A stretch of 64,000 nt of DNA from Cohnella sp. GbtcB17 (GCF_019091135.1 NZ_JAGXJW010000021.1:51998-115997); one strand, 5' to 3'. Positions 16,285-24,742 are shown, counted from the stretch's first letter. Numbers and translations are program-made. The notes: generated by a model from the sequence alone, not told the origin.

Positions 16285-16719
16285 ATGTCTATTCACAGAG
16301 AATCAAGCAGACCTTTTCATCTATACCTCAGCTATGCCTGGAACGATGGCCGTACATTGGACGAATTCAGAATGCTTCTGCAGCGCGAACAGTTCAAGCC
16401 TACGATCTCCATCCTTTCTCCCACGCATTCCGCGAATGGGGCCGAGGACGAGAGGGCGCTCTACCGTGTCATTAAAACGAAAATGAAGTTCTGCGACGCG
16501 GTCGTCATGCTTGGCGGGGAATACGTGAAGTACGGACGGTGGATCAACAAGGAGTTGATTGCCTGCAGGGACGGATTGCGCAAGCCGGTGATCTTCGTCC
16601 GCAGAGATCAAAGCGAGTCTATTCCTTTTATTTTGGAGCAGCATGCGGATACGATCGTCGATTGGGATGCCGCAGCGATTATAGGCGCGATCAGGCAACT
16701 GTCCGGCCGGCAAGCGTAA
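16285..16719 (+). CDS. TIR-like domain protein (DUF1863/ThsB type)
   Basis: 144-residue single-domain protein. The first strand HLYLSYAWNDGRTLDEF, the central DAVVMLGGEYVKYGRW and the segment WINKELIACRDGLRKPVIFV fit the TIR-like fold found in Thoeris ThsB and MTH538-type proteins. The W-x-x-x-E pattern supplies a candidate catalytic glutamate for NAD processing. An AAAGGAG site lies 8 bp before ATG 16285, and a strong terminator follows. No ThsA-like effector is nearby, so a complete Thoeris system is not present here. Signalling or defence is a hypothesis only. Confidence 0.65.
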   Translation: MSIHRESSRPFHLYLSYAWNDGRTLDEFRMLLQREQFKPTISILSPTHSANGAEDERALYRVIKTKMKFCDAVVMLGGEYVKYGRWINKELIACRDGLRKPVIFVRRDQSESIPFILEQHADTIVDWDAAAIIGAIRQLSGRQA

Positions 16720-16758
16720 AAAGGCAAAAGCCCCCTCGCCGAGGGGGCTTTCGCCTTT
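16720..16758. terminator. Bidirectional terminator between TIR-like and amidoligase genes
   Basis: AAAGGC...AGCCCCCTC-GCC-GAGGGGGCT...GCCTTT is a long near-perfect hairpin between two convergent stops. A-rich and T-rich flanks suit either direction. Confidence 0.85.
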
Positions 16759-16762
16759 CAAG

Positions 16763-17671
16763 TCATTCCTGCAGCAGGCCTAGGGCTTCCCAGCCCGCAG
16801 AAGTCATACGCAACAGGTGTTTGAACAATTGGCCTTCGCCATCTTCTATGGCAACCAGGAGCCCTTCCGGCCGGGGTAAAACATATAAAATTTCCCCATC
16901 CGGGACGAGGCTGCGCGCAAGCGGGGCCAGGATCGGCACCAGGGCATCCTCCAGCCATATTCGCTCGCGATACCATTGCGGGGCGGGCGTTGGCGGCGGA
17001 TAACCGCCGACCGGTGCGCCCAGCTCGATCGCCAATCGGCGGGGATCGGACGACAGCCGGCGTCCCGCCCCTATGGCAGCCACGAACCGAAGACACAATT
17101 CGACGGTGTTGATCACTTCATCGTAGTCCAGGGAACCGTTCGCGTAGCGGATCTCTACGGTGCCGATATCGTACCAGGCCGCCAGATTGATGCCGCACCG
17201 ATGGGATTGGGGGCGCCCCTTGCGGTGTAGCGCTGCTTCCCCTGGATCGGACATAAATTGATCGTACATCTCCCGCGTGACGGGCGGACAGAAGGGCAGA
17301 CGGGCGTCGCCGGTATGGAGCAGATTCTTCAGCGCGTCTTGATACAGCAACGCCGCTTCCAGCAAGCGCGGCAACGCATCTTGCCCCCACGGCTCCAAGC
17401 CGACATGGACATGCAGGCCGCAGTTCCAATTGGCGCGGGCACCCGTCGCCTGGAGCCGCTTCAACATCTCGCGAATTTGCTCGCGATCCGCCCACCGGAT
17501 CGGCGGCGGCTTGAGTTCGCTGCCCGATTCGGCTCCCGTATCGTCGATCTGCCGTTCATCCAACGACATGATCCAGCCCGGCAGCAGCTCGACGCGCTCG
17601 GGGCTGCCGCCGACAAACTCGATCTCCACGCCGAACCGCAATTCCTTCCAATCCTTCCATAAAGGCATCAT
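16763..17671 (-). CDS. Putative amidoligase (COOH-NH2 ligase) family protein
   Basis: 302 residues. FGVEIEF near the N-terminus, ESGSELKPPPIRW, CGLHVHVGLEPWG and a following VEIRYANGSLDYDEV match the Amidoligase_2 family, a glutamine-synthetase-like fold predicted to form amide or peptide bonds using ATP. The acidic residues of GVEIEF and the His pair in GLHVHVG are likely metal or nucleotide ligands. An AGAGGAAG ribosome binding site lies upstream of the ATG on the minus strand. It stands alone, converging on the TIR-like gene. Substrates are unknown for most of this family, and none can be proposed here. Confidence 0.72.
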   Translation of the reverse strand: MMPLWKDWKELRFGVEIEFVGGSPERVELLPGWIMSLDERQIDDTGAESGSELKPPPIRWADREQIREMLKRLQATGARANWNCGLHVHVGLEPWGQDALPRLLEAALLYQDALKNLLHTGDARLPFCPPVTREMYDQFMSDPGEAALHRKGRPQSHRCGINLAAWYDIGTVEIRYANGSLDYDEVINTVELCLRFVAAIGAGRRLSSDPRRLAIELGAPVGGYPPPTPAPQWYRERIWLEDALVPILAPLARSLVPDGEILYVLPRPEGLLVAIEDGEGQLFKHLLRMTSAGWEALGLLQE

Positions 17672-17958
17672 TTATAATCTTCCTCTCTTCTTAAAGTCGC
17701 ATGGGGTCGGACTGAAGAAGAAAGGAGGCGGACCACGGGCTTAGCGAGGCACTTTTTTTCTGGGCACGAGGGCTTCCTCCAATCGAAATTTTCTGGTTGA
17801 TTGGTTACTTCGGCGTTATGCCTGCGATCTCCTGCATGGTCGAACGTCGTTGGCGACGGTCACCAAGCCCTCTCCTCTCCCGTTTTCTCATGCTGTGGGA
17901 CTATGCTATATTTAGGCTATGTCGCCAAGGCAAATTCAGCACGTAAAAGAGGTTTTCC

Positions 17959-18990
17959 ATGTCAAAGTCCGTGACGGTTCACGACATCGCCAAATTGGCC
18001 AACGTCTCTTCGGCTACGGTATCCCGGGTGCTCAGCAACAGCAATTATCCGGTCAGCGACAAGCTCAGAACCCGGATTCTCAAAATTGCGGAGGAAGTCA
18101 ACTACGTTCCGAATTTGCTCGGCAAGCAGTTGAAAAAAAATTCGACGATGACGATCGGCGTCATTATTCCGTCGATCATTAATCCTTTCTACTCGTCCGT
18201 CGTGTTCGGCGTGGAGGAAGTGGCCAGGCAAGCGGGATTCACGGTATTCGCCTGCAATTCGCTGCAGGACCCGGAGCTTGAGGACGAGTACATCCAGACC
18301 ATGATGGAAAAGCAGGTCAAAGGCGTAATTATCTCCTCCATCACGACAAATAAAGAGAAGCTGAAGCGGTTAATCGAGATGAACGTGAACGTCATTGCGA
18401 TCGACCAGAAACTGGACGAGGAAGGCATCTCCCAGATCGAATTCGATCATCGCAAGGGAGGCTATCTGGCCGCCAAACATTTGCAAAGCAAAGGGCATAC
18501 CCGTATCGGTTATGTGACGACCAAGCTCAACCGCCCCAGCCGACAAGGGATCTGCCGCGGCTACGTCGATGCGATGGAGGAAGCGGGTCTTGCGCCGTTC
18601 GTGGAAGAATACCGGTCGGACGAGCCGTTTAATCCGATCTTCGAATTCGAGACGGGCAGGGAGCTTGCCGGGCGAATGATGGATGCAGAACGCCCGCCGA
18701 CCGCGATCTTCGCTTGCAACGACCTTCTGGCATTCGGCGTCATTCATGAGCTGACGGCTCGCGGGCTGCAAGTGCCGTCCGACGTATCGGTCATGGGATT
18801 CGACGGCATCGACGTCGGGCAGATGATCCATCCCCCGTTAACGACGATCAAGCAGCCCGATTACGAGATGGGCAAGATGGCATGCCGGATGCTGGTCGAC
18901 ATGACGAAGGGCGAGGACAAGCCGATGTTCAACGTTACGCTTCAACCTAAGCTGCTGGAGCGGCACTCGGTCCGGGATTTGAATGGCTGA
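17959..18990 (+). CDS. LacI family transcriptional regulator
   Basis: 343 residues. The N-terminal LacI helix-turn-helix (VTVHDIAKLANVSSATVSRV) and hinge are followed by a periplasmic-binding-protein-like effector domain (TIGVIIPSIINPFYSSVVFG, then AIFACNDLLAFGVIHEL). An AGAGG site precedes ATG 17959, and TATATT at about 17910 may be its -10. AATCGATT-type palindromes lie directly after its stop and again in the promoter of the NagB-like gene. It therefore probably controls amino-sugar catabolism. The effector could be an amino-sugar phosphate, but that is inference. Confidence 0.87.
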   Translation: MSKSVTVHDIAKLANVSSATVSRVLSNSNYPVSDKLRTRILKIAEEVNYVPNLLGKQLKKNSTMTIGVIIPSIINPFYSSVVFGVEEVARQAGFTVFACNSLQDPELEDEYIQTMMEKQVKGVIISSITTNKEKLKRLIEMNVNVIAIDQKLDEEGISQIEFDHRKGGYLAAKHLQSKGHTRIGYVTTKLNRPSRQGICRGYVDAMEEAGLAPFVEEYRSDEPFNPIFEFETGRELAGRMMDAERPPTAIFACNDLLAFGVIHELTARGLQVPSDVSVMGFDGIDVGQMIHPPLTTIKQPDYEMGKMACRMLVDMTKGEDKPMFNVTLQPKLLERHSVRDLNG

Positions 18991-19017
18991 TGCTGGACCG
19001 TTTTTTGCCGTTTATTT

Positions 19018-19031
19018 AGTAATCGATTACT
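19018..19031. promoter_or_regulatory. Candidate LacI operator 1
   Basis: AGTAATCGATTACT is a perfect 14-bp palindrome, 27 bp after the lacI-type stop. Its core matches the site at 19173, 155 bp away, a spacing compatible with looping. Confidence 0.55.
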
Positions 19032-19142
19032 GATTTTAAGAAGCTGCACTACCGTACACTTGTGCGCGATTGATCGCAAAAACAGCAATATCAGCCTTGG
19101 ATGGTGCACTTTTGCACGATAGCCATGACGGCCGTGGTTGAA

Positions 19143-19186
19143 TTGCCAACACGATCATGTTACGCTTTATATAGAAATCGATTACT
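19143..19186 (+). promoter_or_regulatory. Promoter of the nagB-like gene with LacI operator 2
   Basis: TTGCCA (19143-19148) with a TTTATATA -10 region (19166-19173) is followed directly by AGAAATCGATTACT (19173-19186), a near copy of operator 1 that overlaps the predicted transcription start. Repression by the upstream LacI protein is likely. Confidence 0.55.
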
Positions 19187-19207
19187 TTTTGGAGAGGATG
19201 AAGATCG

Positions 19208-19945
19208 ATGCATTTGAACATATCGGATACGCCCGATCAATCGGGACTGGAAGCGGCGATCGAGGCGGAGCGAATTTTACAGGATACTTTGGCGAAGCAA
19301 AAAGAGGCGCGGCTGCTGTTGTCGACCGGCGCATCGCAGTTTCAATTTTTGAAGCACTTCACGGCCAGGAACATCGATTGGAGCCGGATCGAAATGTTCC
19401 ATCTGGACGAATACATCGGCTTGCCGGAGTCGCATCCTGCGAGCTTTCGCAAATATCTCAAGGAACGGTTCCTTCGGGATGCGAAGGTGAAGCGCGCTTA
19501 TCTGGTAGACGGGGAGGGAGCGGTCCCGGACGTGCTGAAGTCCCTTAAGGAAGAGATCGCCCGGGCCCCCATCGATCTGGCTCTGATCGGCATCGGAGAG
19601 AACGGCCATATCGCCTTTAACGATCCGCCGGCCGACTTTGACATCGAGGAGCCGTACATGGCGGTCGATCTGAACGACTCGTGCAAGGATCAGCAGGTCG
19701 GAGAGGGCTGGTTCGCATCGCGTGACGAGGTGCCGAAGCAGGCGATCACGATGACGGTGAAGCAAATTATGAAAAGCCGCCATATTCTCTCGGTCGTACC
19801 GCATGGGGTGAAGGCGGAGGCGGTTCGCAACACGATGCAGAAAAGCGTGGATCCGCAATTTCCTTCGACGATACTAAAGACGCATCCGCATTGGCAGCTG
19901 TATCTGGACCAAGCATCGGCGTCTTTGATCTATCAGCGAGGATAA
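19208..19945 (+). CDS. nagB: Glucosamine-6-phosphate deaminase-like protein
   Basis: 245 residues, a normal length for NagB. LLLSTGASQFQFL is the phosphate loop, FHLDEYIGL carries the catalytic Asp-Glu, and GIGENGHIAFNDP is the family signature with the catalytic His. The enzyme converts glucosamine 6-phosphate to fructose 6-phosphate and ammonia. GGAGAGGA precedes ATG 19208. It is preceded by a LacI regulator with shared operators and followed by a terminator. No nagA is present nearby, so this may be a specialised NagB-type isomerase acting on another amino-sugar phosphate. Confidence 0.78.
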   Translation: MHLNISDTPDQSGLEAAIEAERILQDTLAKQKEARLLLSTGASQFQFLKHFTARNIDWSRIEMFHLDEYIGLPESHPASFRKYLKERFLRDAKVKRAYLVDGEGAVPDVLKSLKEEIARAPIDLALIGIGENGHIAFNDPPADFDIEEPYMAVDLNDSCKDQQVGEGWFASRDEVPKQAITMTVKQIMKSRHILSVVPHGVKAEAVRNTMQKSVDPQFPSTILKTHPHWQLYLDQASASLIYQRG

Positions 19946-20011
19946 GGATTGTCGTGCATCGCCGCAATCGTCTTGGCAGGAGGGGGCAGGTTTGCCATTT
20001 CTGCACGGCGC

Positions 20012-20039
20012 AAGCCGCCTTCTCACGAAGGCGGCTTTT
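20012..20039 (+). terminator. Terminator after the nagB-like gene
   Basis: AAGCCGCCTTC and GAAGGCGGCTT form a perfect 11-bp stem with a TCAC loop, followed by TT. It lies 67 bp after the stop. Confidence 0.75.
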
Positions 20040-20071
20040 CGAGTTGACCGTTGTTTATCGTCGCGGCCGGA

Positions 20072-20250
20072 CGGACCGAGGAGCCCTTATGCTTGATGCT
20101 ATCGCGCTTCGCGGCCCACTTGCGGACCCGGATGCCGCTATTGCGGGATGGCCGGTCCTTTTTAGCCCTTGTTCCGGGTCCATAACGTCCCTCCGGTCCG
20201 CAACGATCGCTGTTGAACCGGTTTTAACGGAAATAACGACCCCTGAGTCC
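20072..20250 (-). repeat. Dispersed intergenic repeat family A, copy 2 (inverted)
   Basis: The reverse complement aligns over its whole length with the copies at 11265 and 41141, including GCGATCGTTGCGGACCGG and GGACGTTAT. It fills most of the gap between the nagB-like terminator and the end of the carboxymuconolactone-decarboxylase-like gene. No reading frame is conserved between copies in a way that suggests a protein. Confidence 0.8.
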
Positions 20251-20275
20251 GCTCCCATTGCCCCATTCAGCGGCG

Positions 20276-20668
20276 TTATCCTTCTTCGTATGCGATTCCT
20301 TGCTCCTCGAACACCTTCATGACGACGAACATCGCATCCAGCGTCTTGGGGAAGCCGGCGTAGGATACGCAGTGCATGACGGCTTCTACGATCTCGTTAG
20401 GCGTAAGGCCGACGTTCAAAGCTCCCTGAATATGAAAATCCAGTTGTGCCGACGCGCCTGAAGCGAGCATCGCCGCGATGGTGAGCAGGCTCCGCTGCTT
20501 CAGATCCAGGCCCGGGCGGGCATACAGCGAGCCGTAAGGGAACTCGACGATCAGCCTGGCCATGTCGGGGCTGAACTGTTCCATTCGTTTGACCGTCGCG
20601 TTCAGCGTCTCTTCGCTGACCATCTTTTTTAACACTTCGATGCCTTGATCGTAGCGATTCGTATCCAT
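20276..20668 (-). CDS. Carboxymuconolactone decarboxylase family protein
   Basis: 130-residue all-alpha CMD/AhpD-fold protein. LDLKQRSLLTIAAMLASGAS and LDFHIQGALNVGLTPNEIVE, followed by AVMHCVSYAGFPKTLDAMFV, are the family hallmarks. The CxxC pair of peroxidase-type AhpD proteins is absent, so it is nearer the decarboxylase branch. It ends a minus-strand group downstream of the acetolactate-synthase-like gene (23-bp gap), so cotranscription is likely. The substrate is unknown. Repeat family A lies immediately beyond its 3' end. Confidence 0.82.
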   Translation of the reverse strand: MDTNRYDQGIEVLKKMVSEETLNATVKRMEQFSPDMARLIVEFPYGSLYARPGLDLKQRSLLTIAAMLASGASAQLDFHIQGALNVGLTPNEIVEAVMHCVSYAGFPKTLDAMFVVMKVFEEQGIAYEEG

Positions 20669-20691
20669 AGCGAGGCGTCCCTCCGTTAGGT

Positions 20692-22347
20692 TTAGTCTAA
20701 GCTAAGCAGCCGGGTCAAAATGGGCGGGATCTCCTGCGGGTCCACCATGACCTCGACGACCGAAGCGGTGTCGGATTGCAAGGCGGACCGCACCGCGCGC
20801 TCAACTTCGGCGCCCGTCTCGCAGCGGTAGGCCGTCGCGCCCATCGATCGGGCGAACAGGCTGACGTCCAACGGCCGCTCGTAGACGGCGCCGACCGAGC
20901 GTCCCGTGTTATAGGACATGCCCTTATCCACCATGTCCAGGCGTCCGTTGTTCAGGACGAAAAAAATGACGGGAATGCCATGGTTGACTGCCGTCGAAAT
21001 CTCCGTGCCGTGCATCATGATGCAGCCGTCGCCGGTAACGCAGACGACAGGGCGGTCCGGCATGGCGATCTTGGCCCCGATCGAGTAGCCGATCGCCGCG
21101 CCCATGGCGATGAACACTTCGTCGAAGAAGAACGTTCCGGGCTCGATAATTTCAAAATTTTGCACGGCATGGAACGAGTGGCTCCCCGCATCCCCGAACA
21201 GAACCGCGTCTTTGGGAAGCGCCGCCCGCAGACTCCTGAACGCCGTTCCCGCCGATAACGCGGCTTCCGTCTGCGTCGTCGCCGCTACCGCCGCTTCGGC
21301 ACGGGCGGTCAGCGCCTCATGCGTCTCATGCGCCCTGGCTGACGCTCCGCTCTGCCGGATGAGCTGGGTCAGGTTGGATTGAATGTCGCCAAGGATCAGT
21401 TGGGTCGGCGCCTGTATCGTTTTGCCCGCGAACGTCAGGTCGTACTCGAACTGCAGCACCTTCTCCGGCTCCATATCGGCGGTAAATCCGGATAAGGACA
21501 TATCGCACAATTTGCTGCCGACGACGATCATCAGGTCGATGCCGGATTTCAAATATTCCGTTGCAAGTTTGGAGCCGCCAAGGCCATACCCGCCCAAGTA
21601 TAAGGGATGATTGGTGGGAAAGGCTCCTTTCCCGCCCGGTGTGGTCATAACGGGAATTCCCCAATGCTCGGCGATGGTCCGCAGCTGCGGATACGTCTCG
21701 GCCATGACGGCGCCCTTGCCCAGGAAGAGGACCGGCTTCTTGGCCTCGTCCAGCATCGCTACCGCTTTGTCAATATCGCGGGATACGACCGGCGAGATGT
21801 GGTCCGGCAGCGGCAGATAGAAGGACTCCACCTCCTCCATCAGCACGTCGAACGGGATGCACAGATGAACGGGACCCTTTTCGCCCGTATAGGCTTTTTC
21901 CAGCGCATGCTTCAGGTACAGGTACAGGAGGTCCCCCCGCTCGATGCGGGCGCTGAACAAGGTGACGGGCTCGAACATTTTAACCAGATCCGCCCCGAAC
22001 TGGCTTGAATCCTGGCTCAAGGCGCGCCCGGTCTCCTGCATCGACGGCTGTCCGGTGATGAACAGCACGGGCAACTGGAACTCCTTGGCCTGTCCGGCGG
22101 CGGTGATCATATTCGTGCCGCCCGGTCCGGAGGTGCCGATCGCAATTCCGAGCGTCTTTTTCGCCAAAGCGTAGCCCGCCGCCTCGAACCCGCTGCCGGC
22201 CTCGTGTCGCCCCAGCACGTATTGAAGGCCGAAGCTTTCGAGCTCCAGCATCAGCGGAGAGATGGATTTGCCGGGAATGCCGAAAACGTGAGAAATTCCC
22301 CAATTTTTAAAATGCTCGACCAATAGGGTGTACACTCTCTTTTTCAT
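20692..22347 (-). CDS. Thiamine-diphosphate-dependent acetolactate-synthase-like enzyme
   Basis: 551 residues in the usual three-domain order. The N-terminal PYR domain carries the activating Glu in VLGRHEAGSGFEAAGYA; a central FAD/transhydrogenase-like domain follows. The C-terminal PP domain has the TPP/Mg motif GDGCIMMHGTEISTAVNHG. It resembles acetolactate synthase or pyruvate oxidase-type enzymes, but no regulatory small subunit is near. Its ribosome binding site AAAGGTGA lies inside the stop of the GGDEF/EAL gene, so translation is coupled to that signalling gene. The decarboxylation substrate could be pyruvate or another 2-oxo acid. Confidence 0.8.
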   Translation of the reverse strand: MKKRVYTLLVEHFKNWGISHVFGIPGKSISPLMLELESFGLQYVLGRHEAGSGFEAAGYALAKKTLGIAIGTSGPGGTNMITAAGQAKEFQLPVLFITGQPSMQETGRALSQDSSQFGADLVKMFEPVTLFSARIERGDLLYLYLKHALEKAYTGEKGPVHLCIPFDVLMEEVESFYLPLPDHISPVVSRDIDKAVAMLDEAKKPVLFLGKGAVMAETYPQLRTIAEHWGIPVMTTPGGKGAFPTNHPLYLGGYGLGGSKLATEYLKSGIDLMIVVGSKLCDMSLSGFTADMEPEKVLQFEYDLTFAGKTIQAPTQLILGDIQSNLTQLIRQSGASARAHETHEALTARAEAAVAATTQTEAALSAGTAFRSLRAALPKDAVLFGDAGSHSFHAVQNFEIIEPGTFFFDEVFIAMGAAIGYSIGAKIAMPDRPVVCVTGDGCIMMHGTEISTAVNHGIPVIFFVLNNGRLDMVDKGMSYNTGRSVGAVYERPLDVSLFARSMGATAYRCETGAEVERAVRSALQSDTASVVEVMVDPQEIPPILTRLLSLD

Positions 22348-22351
22348 CGTA

Positions 22352-24598
22352 TCACCTTTGCGAATTGGTTTTCACTGCCCCTCTTTTTCTCAACAATCGC
22401 TCGAATTGCGCCGCCGGCAAAGGCTGGTGATAGTAGAAGCCCTGCACCTCATGGCAGCTGTGGCTGTGCAGGAAATCCAGCTGATCCTTGTCCTCCACGC
22501 CCTCTGCGATGACGCCTATGCCGAGCTTGTGGGACATCGCGATGATCGTCGCTACGATGTCCGCGTCGGTCGAATCCGTCATGATGTCCCTGACGAAGGA
22601 GCGGACGATCTTCAGCCGGTCGATCGAAAACAATTTTAAATAGTACAGATTGCTGTAGCCTGTCCCGAAGTCGTCGATGCAAAGCTGCAGGCCGAGCTGC
22701 TTCAGCTTTCCGAGCACCTCGATCGCGCCGTCCACGTTCATCGTCATCGACTCCGTGATTTCCAGCTCCAGGTATTGGGGCTCGATGCGGGTCTCGACCA
22801 GGATCTCTTTAATCCGCTCTACCAGGTCATGCTTTTGAAATTGGCGGGAAGAAAGGTTGACCGATACGCTCATCGGAGCGAAGCCCTTTTCCCTCCATAT
22901 TTGATGCTGAAGGCAGGCGGTCCTCAGCACCCACTCCCCAAGCGGGACGATGAGTCCCGTCTCTTGGGCGATCGGGATGAACCTGGCGGGCGGGAGCAGG
23001 CCGAGCGTCGGATGATTCCAGCGGACGAGCGCCTCGGTACCGATGACTTCGCCTGTCAGCGCGTCGATTTGAGGCTCGTAATACAGCTCGAACTCGCCCG
23101 CTTGCAGCGCTTTGCGGATCGAATTTTCCAAGGTCAGCCGTTCGATGCCTCCGCTGTCCGGGTTCGGCTTGAAGACGTTGTAGTTGTTCTTGCCGTCGTC
23201 CTTCATCCGATAAAGAGCGATGTCGGCGTTTTTCATCAGCATCTCGACGTTCGTCCCGTCCTGCGGATAGAAGGCGATGCCGATGCTGGCCGTGATGTAA
23301 AACTCATAGCCGTCCACCGCGAACGGTTTTTCGAATACGCTAATGATCCGTTCGGCCACGTCGATGGCTTCCGCCTGGCTCGCAATATTGTGCAGGAGGA
23401 CCGTGAACTCGTCTCCTCCCATGCGAGACACCAGTTGATCGGCAGCGCGGCAGCAGCTCTTCAGGCGTTCGGCAACCAGCTTCAACAGCACGTCGCCGTT
23501 GTTGTGGCCCAGCGTGTCGTTAATTTTCTTGAAGCTGTCGAGATCGAGAAACATGACGGCGAAGATGCTGTCGCCGTTCACGCCGTGTCTCAGCAATTCA
23601 TCGAAATGAGCGGTGAAAAATCTGCGATTCGGCAGGCCGGTCAGATCGTCATGATAGGCCAGGTAGTTGATTTGCTTTTGCGTGCGGTAGCGCTCCGTAA
23701 TGTCCCGGAACTGCGCGAATGCGCCCATGATTTGCAGATTCCCGTCGCGAATCGGGAACGCGTCGAACAAATAAACAAGCTCGTCCTGTCCGGACCGGGG
23801 ACGCAGGATGAACTCCATGTCTTCGTATTCTTTTCCCGTCCTGAGCACCTGTTGGATGAAATCGTTCGCTTTGGCGTCCGGAATCGGCTGGTACAGGACG
23901 TCCTGCTTCTTGGCGCCGGTCAAAATTTCCGCAAACTTGTTGAACTCGGTGACGTTCCCGTCCCGATCCGTAATAATAATGCCGTTTCGCGTCGTCTCGA
24001 TGACCACCTGGTTCAGAATGTGCAAGCGTCTGTTCTGCTTTTTCAGCAGCAGCTCTCGCTCGATCGAGTCAACGACCGTGCACAGCATCGCCAATAGAAA
24101 AGGATTGTGCTGATCGATCGTCGTCATGATCGTAATGGTGCCCAGCAGGTTGGAGAGATCCGCATATTGGAAGGGCACGGAATAGCACGCGGAGGACCCT
24201 AGAAATTCATAATAATGCTCGCCGCCCACCAGCTGTATGGGTTCGCGGTGATCCAGCACCAGATTAATGCTGTTGGTTCCCGCTTCGCGTTCGCTGAAGA
24301 TCAGGCCGACCCGAATGCCCGATTGCTGAACGACGTTTTTGATCGTTTCGTCCCCGGCCATCTCTAGAATGCAGCCGTTCTCGTCGGAGATAAGGATCAA
24401 CAGCGGAAGCCCTTTCATAAGCTCCAGCATGCGGTGGACGAAGAAGTCGATGACGGACAGGATCTCTTCGTATTCCGCCCGTTTGAGATTCAACTCGGCT
24501 TCCGATAGAAATCGAGTAAAGCAGGGAACCCCACACGGGTCGATGCCCAGCGCTACGCATCTCTGTTTAGATTCCGAGATCAAGGATACTTTCGTCAA
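22352..24598 (-). CDS. GAF-PAS-GGDEF-EAL cyclic-di-GMP signalling protein
   Basis: About 748 residues from a TTG start at 24598, chosen because AGGGGG lies 7 bp upstream; a longer frame begins at 24631 without such a site. The N-terminal 190 residues resemble the GAF-type sensor of AcoR regulators. A PAS domain follows (NGIIITDRDGNVTEFNKFAE). The GGDEF domain has an intact RMGGDEF active site and RAAD inhibitory site. The EAL domain has TEALVRWNHP, LEITES, DDFGTGYSNL and AEGVE; the usual LKIDRSF is LKIVRSF here. It may be a cytoplasmic synthase, hydrolase or both. It is coupled to an acetolactate-synthase-like gene. Confidence 0.87.
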   Translation of the reverse strand: MTKVSLISESKQRCVALGIDPCGVPCFTRFLSEAELNLKRAEYEEILSVIDFFVHRMLELMKGLPLLILISDENGCILEMAGDETIKNVVQQSGIRVGLIFSEREAGTNSINLVLDHREPIQLVGGEHYYEFLGSSACYSVPFQYADLSNLLGTITIMTTIDQHNPFLLAMLCTVVDSIERELLLKKQNRRLHILNQVVIETTRNGIIITDRDGNVTEFNKFAEILTGAKKQDVLYQPIPDAKANDFIQQVLRTGKEYEDMEFILRPRSGQDELVYLFDAFPIRDGNLQIMGAFAQFRDITERYRTQKQINYLAYHDDLTGLPNRRFFTAHFDELLRHGVNGDSIFAVMFLDLDSFKKINDTLGHNNGDVLLKLVAERLKSCCRAADQLVSRMGGDEFTVLLHNIASQAEAIDVAERIISVFEKPFAVDGYEFYITASIGIAFYPQDGTNVEMLMKNADIALYRMKDDGKNNYNVFKPNPDSGGIERLTLENSIRKALQAGEFELYYEPQIDALTGEVIGTEALVRWNHPTLGLLPPARFIPIAQETGLIVPLGEWVLRTACLQHQIWREKGFAPMSVSVNLSSRQFQKHDLVERIKEILVETRIEPQYLELEITESMTMNVDGAIEVLGKLKQLGLQLCIDDFGTGYSNLYYLKLFSIDRLKIVRSFVRDIMTDSTDADIVATIIAMSHKLGIGVIAEGVEDKDQLDFLHSHSCHEVQGFYYHQPLPAAQFERLLRKRGAVKTNSQR

Positions 24599-24633
24599 AG
24601 CGATCCCCCTACTCCGCCAAGGAAAATGCAAAA

Positions 24634-24670
24634 ATGTACTCGAATGTACCTCACATGTACTTTGATGTAC
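24634..24670. repeat. Four helically phased ATGTAC repeats in the leader of the GGDEF/EAL gene
   Basis: ATGTAC occurs at 24634, 24644, 24655 and 24665, so the spacing is 10, 11 and 10 bp. On the coding strand these read GTACAT, three of them preceded by A. They lie between the predicted promoter and the start codon, on one face of the helix, as expected for cooperative binding by a regulator. Confidence 0.65.
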
Positions 24671-24712
24671 TTATATGAAGAGAAATCCCGATGCTTTTCG
24701 ATTCTAATTTTT

Positions 24713-24742
24713 ATTATGACGACGCGTAAAGTTTTTTGTCAA
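24713..24742 (-). promoter_or_regulatory. Promoter of the GGDEF/EAL-ALS-CMD unit
   Basis: On the minus strand a consensus TTGACA (24737-24742) and CATAAT (24713-24718) are separated by 18 bp. Transcription would begin near 24706, leaving a leader of about 105 bp that contains the ATGTAC repeats. Confidence 0.55.

Noticed and set aside
16285..16719. Complete Thoeris defence system
   Set aside because: Only a TIR-like protein is present. No ThsA-like SIR2/SLOG protein lies within the window.
20692..22347. Biosynthetic acetolactate synthase (ilvB)
   Set aside because: No ilvN or ilvC is adjacent, and the partner genes are a c-di-GMP enzyme and a CMD protein. The general family name is safer.
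24634..24670. ATGTAC repeats as a CRISPR or microsatellite
   Set aside because: Units are 6 bp with non-identical 4-5 bp spacers, in a promoter leader. A regulatory array fits better.
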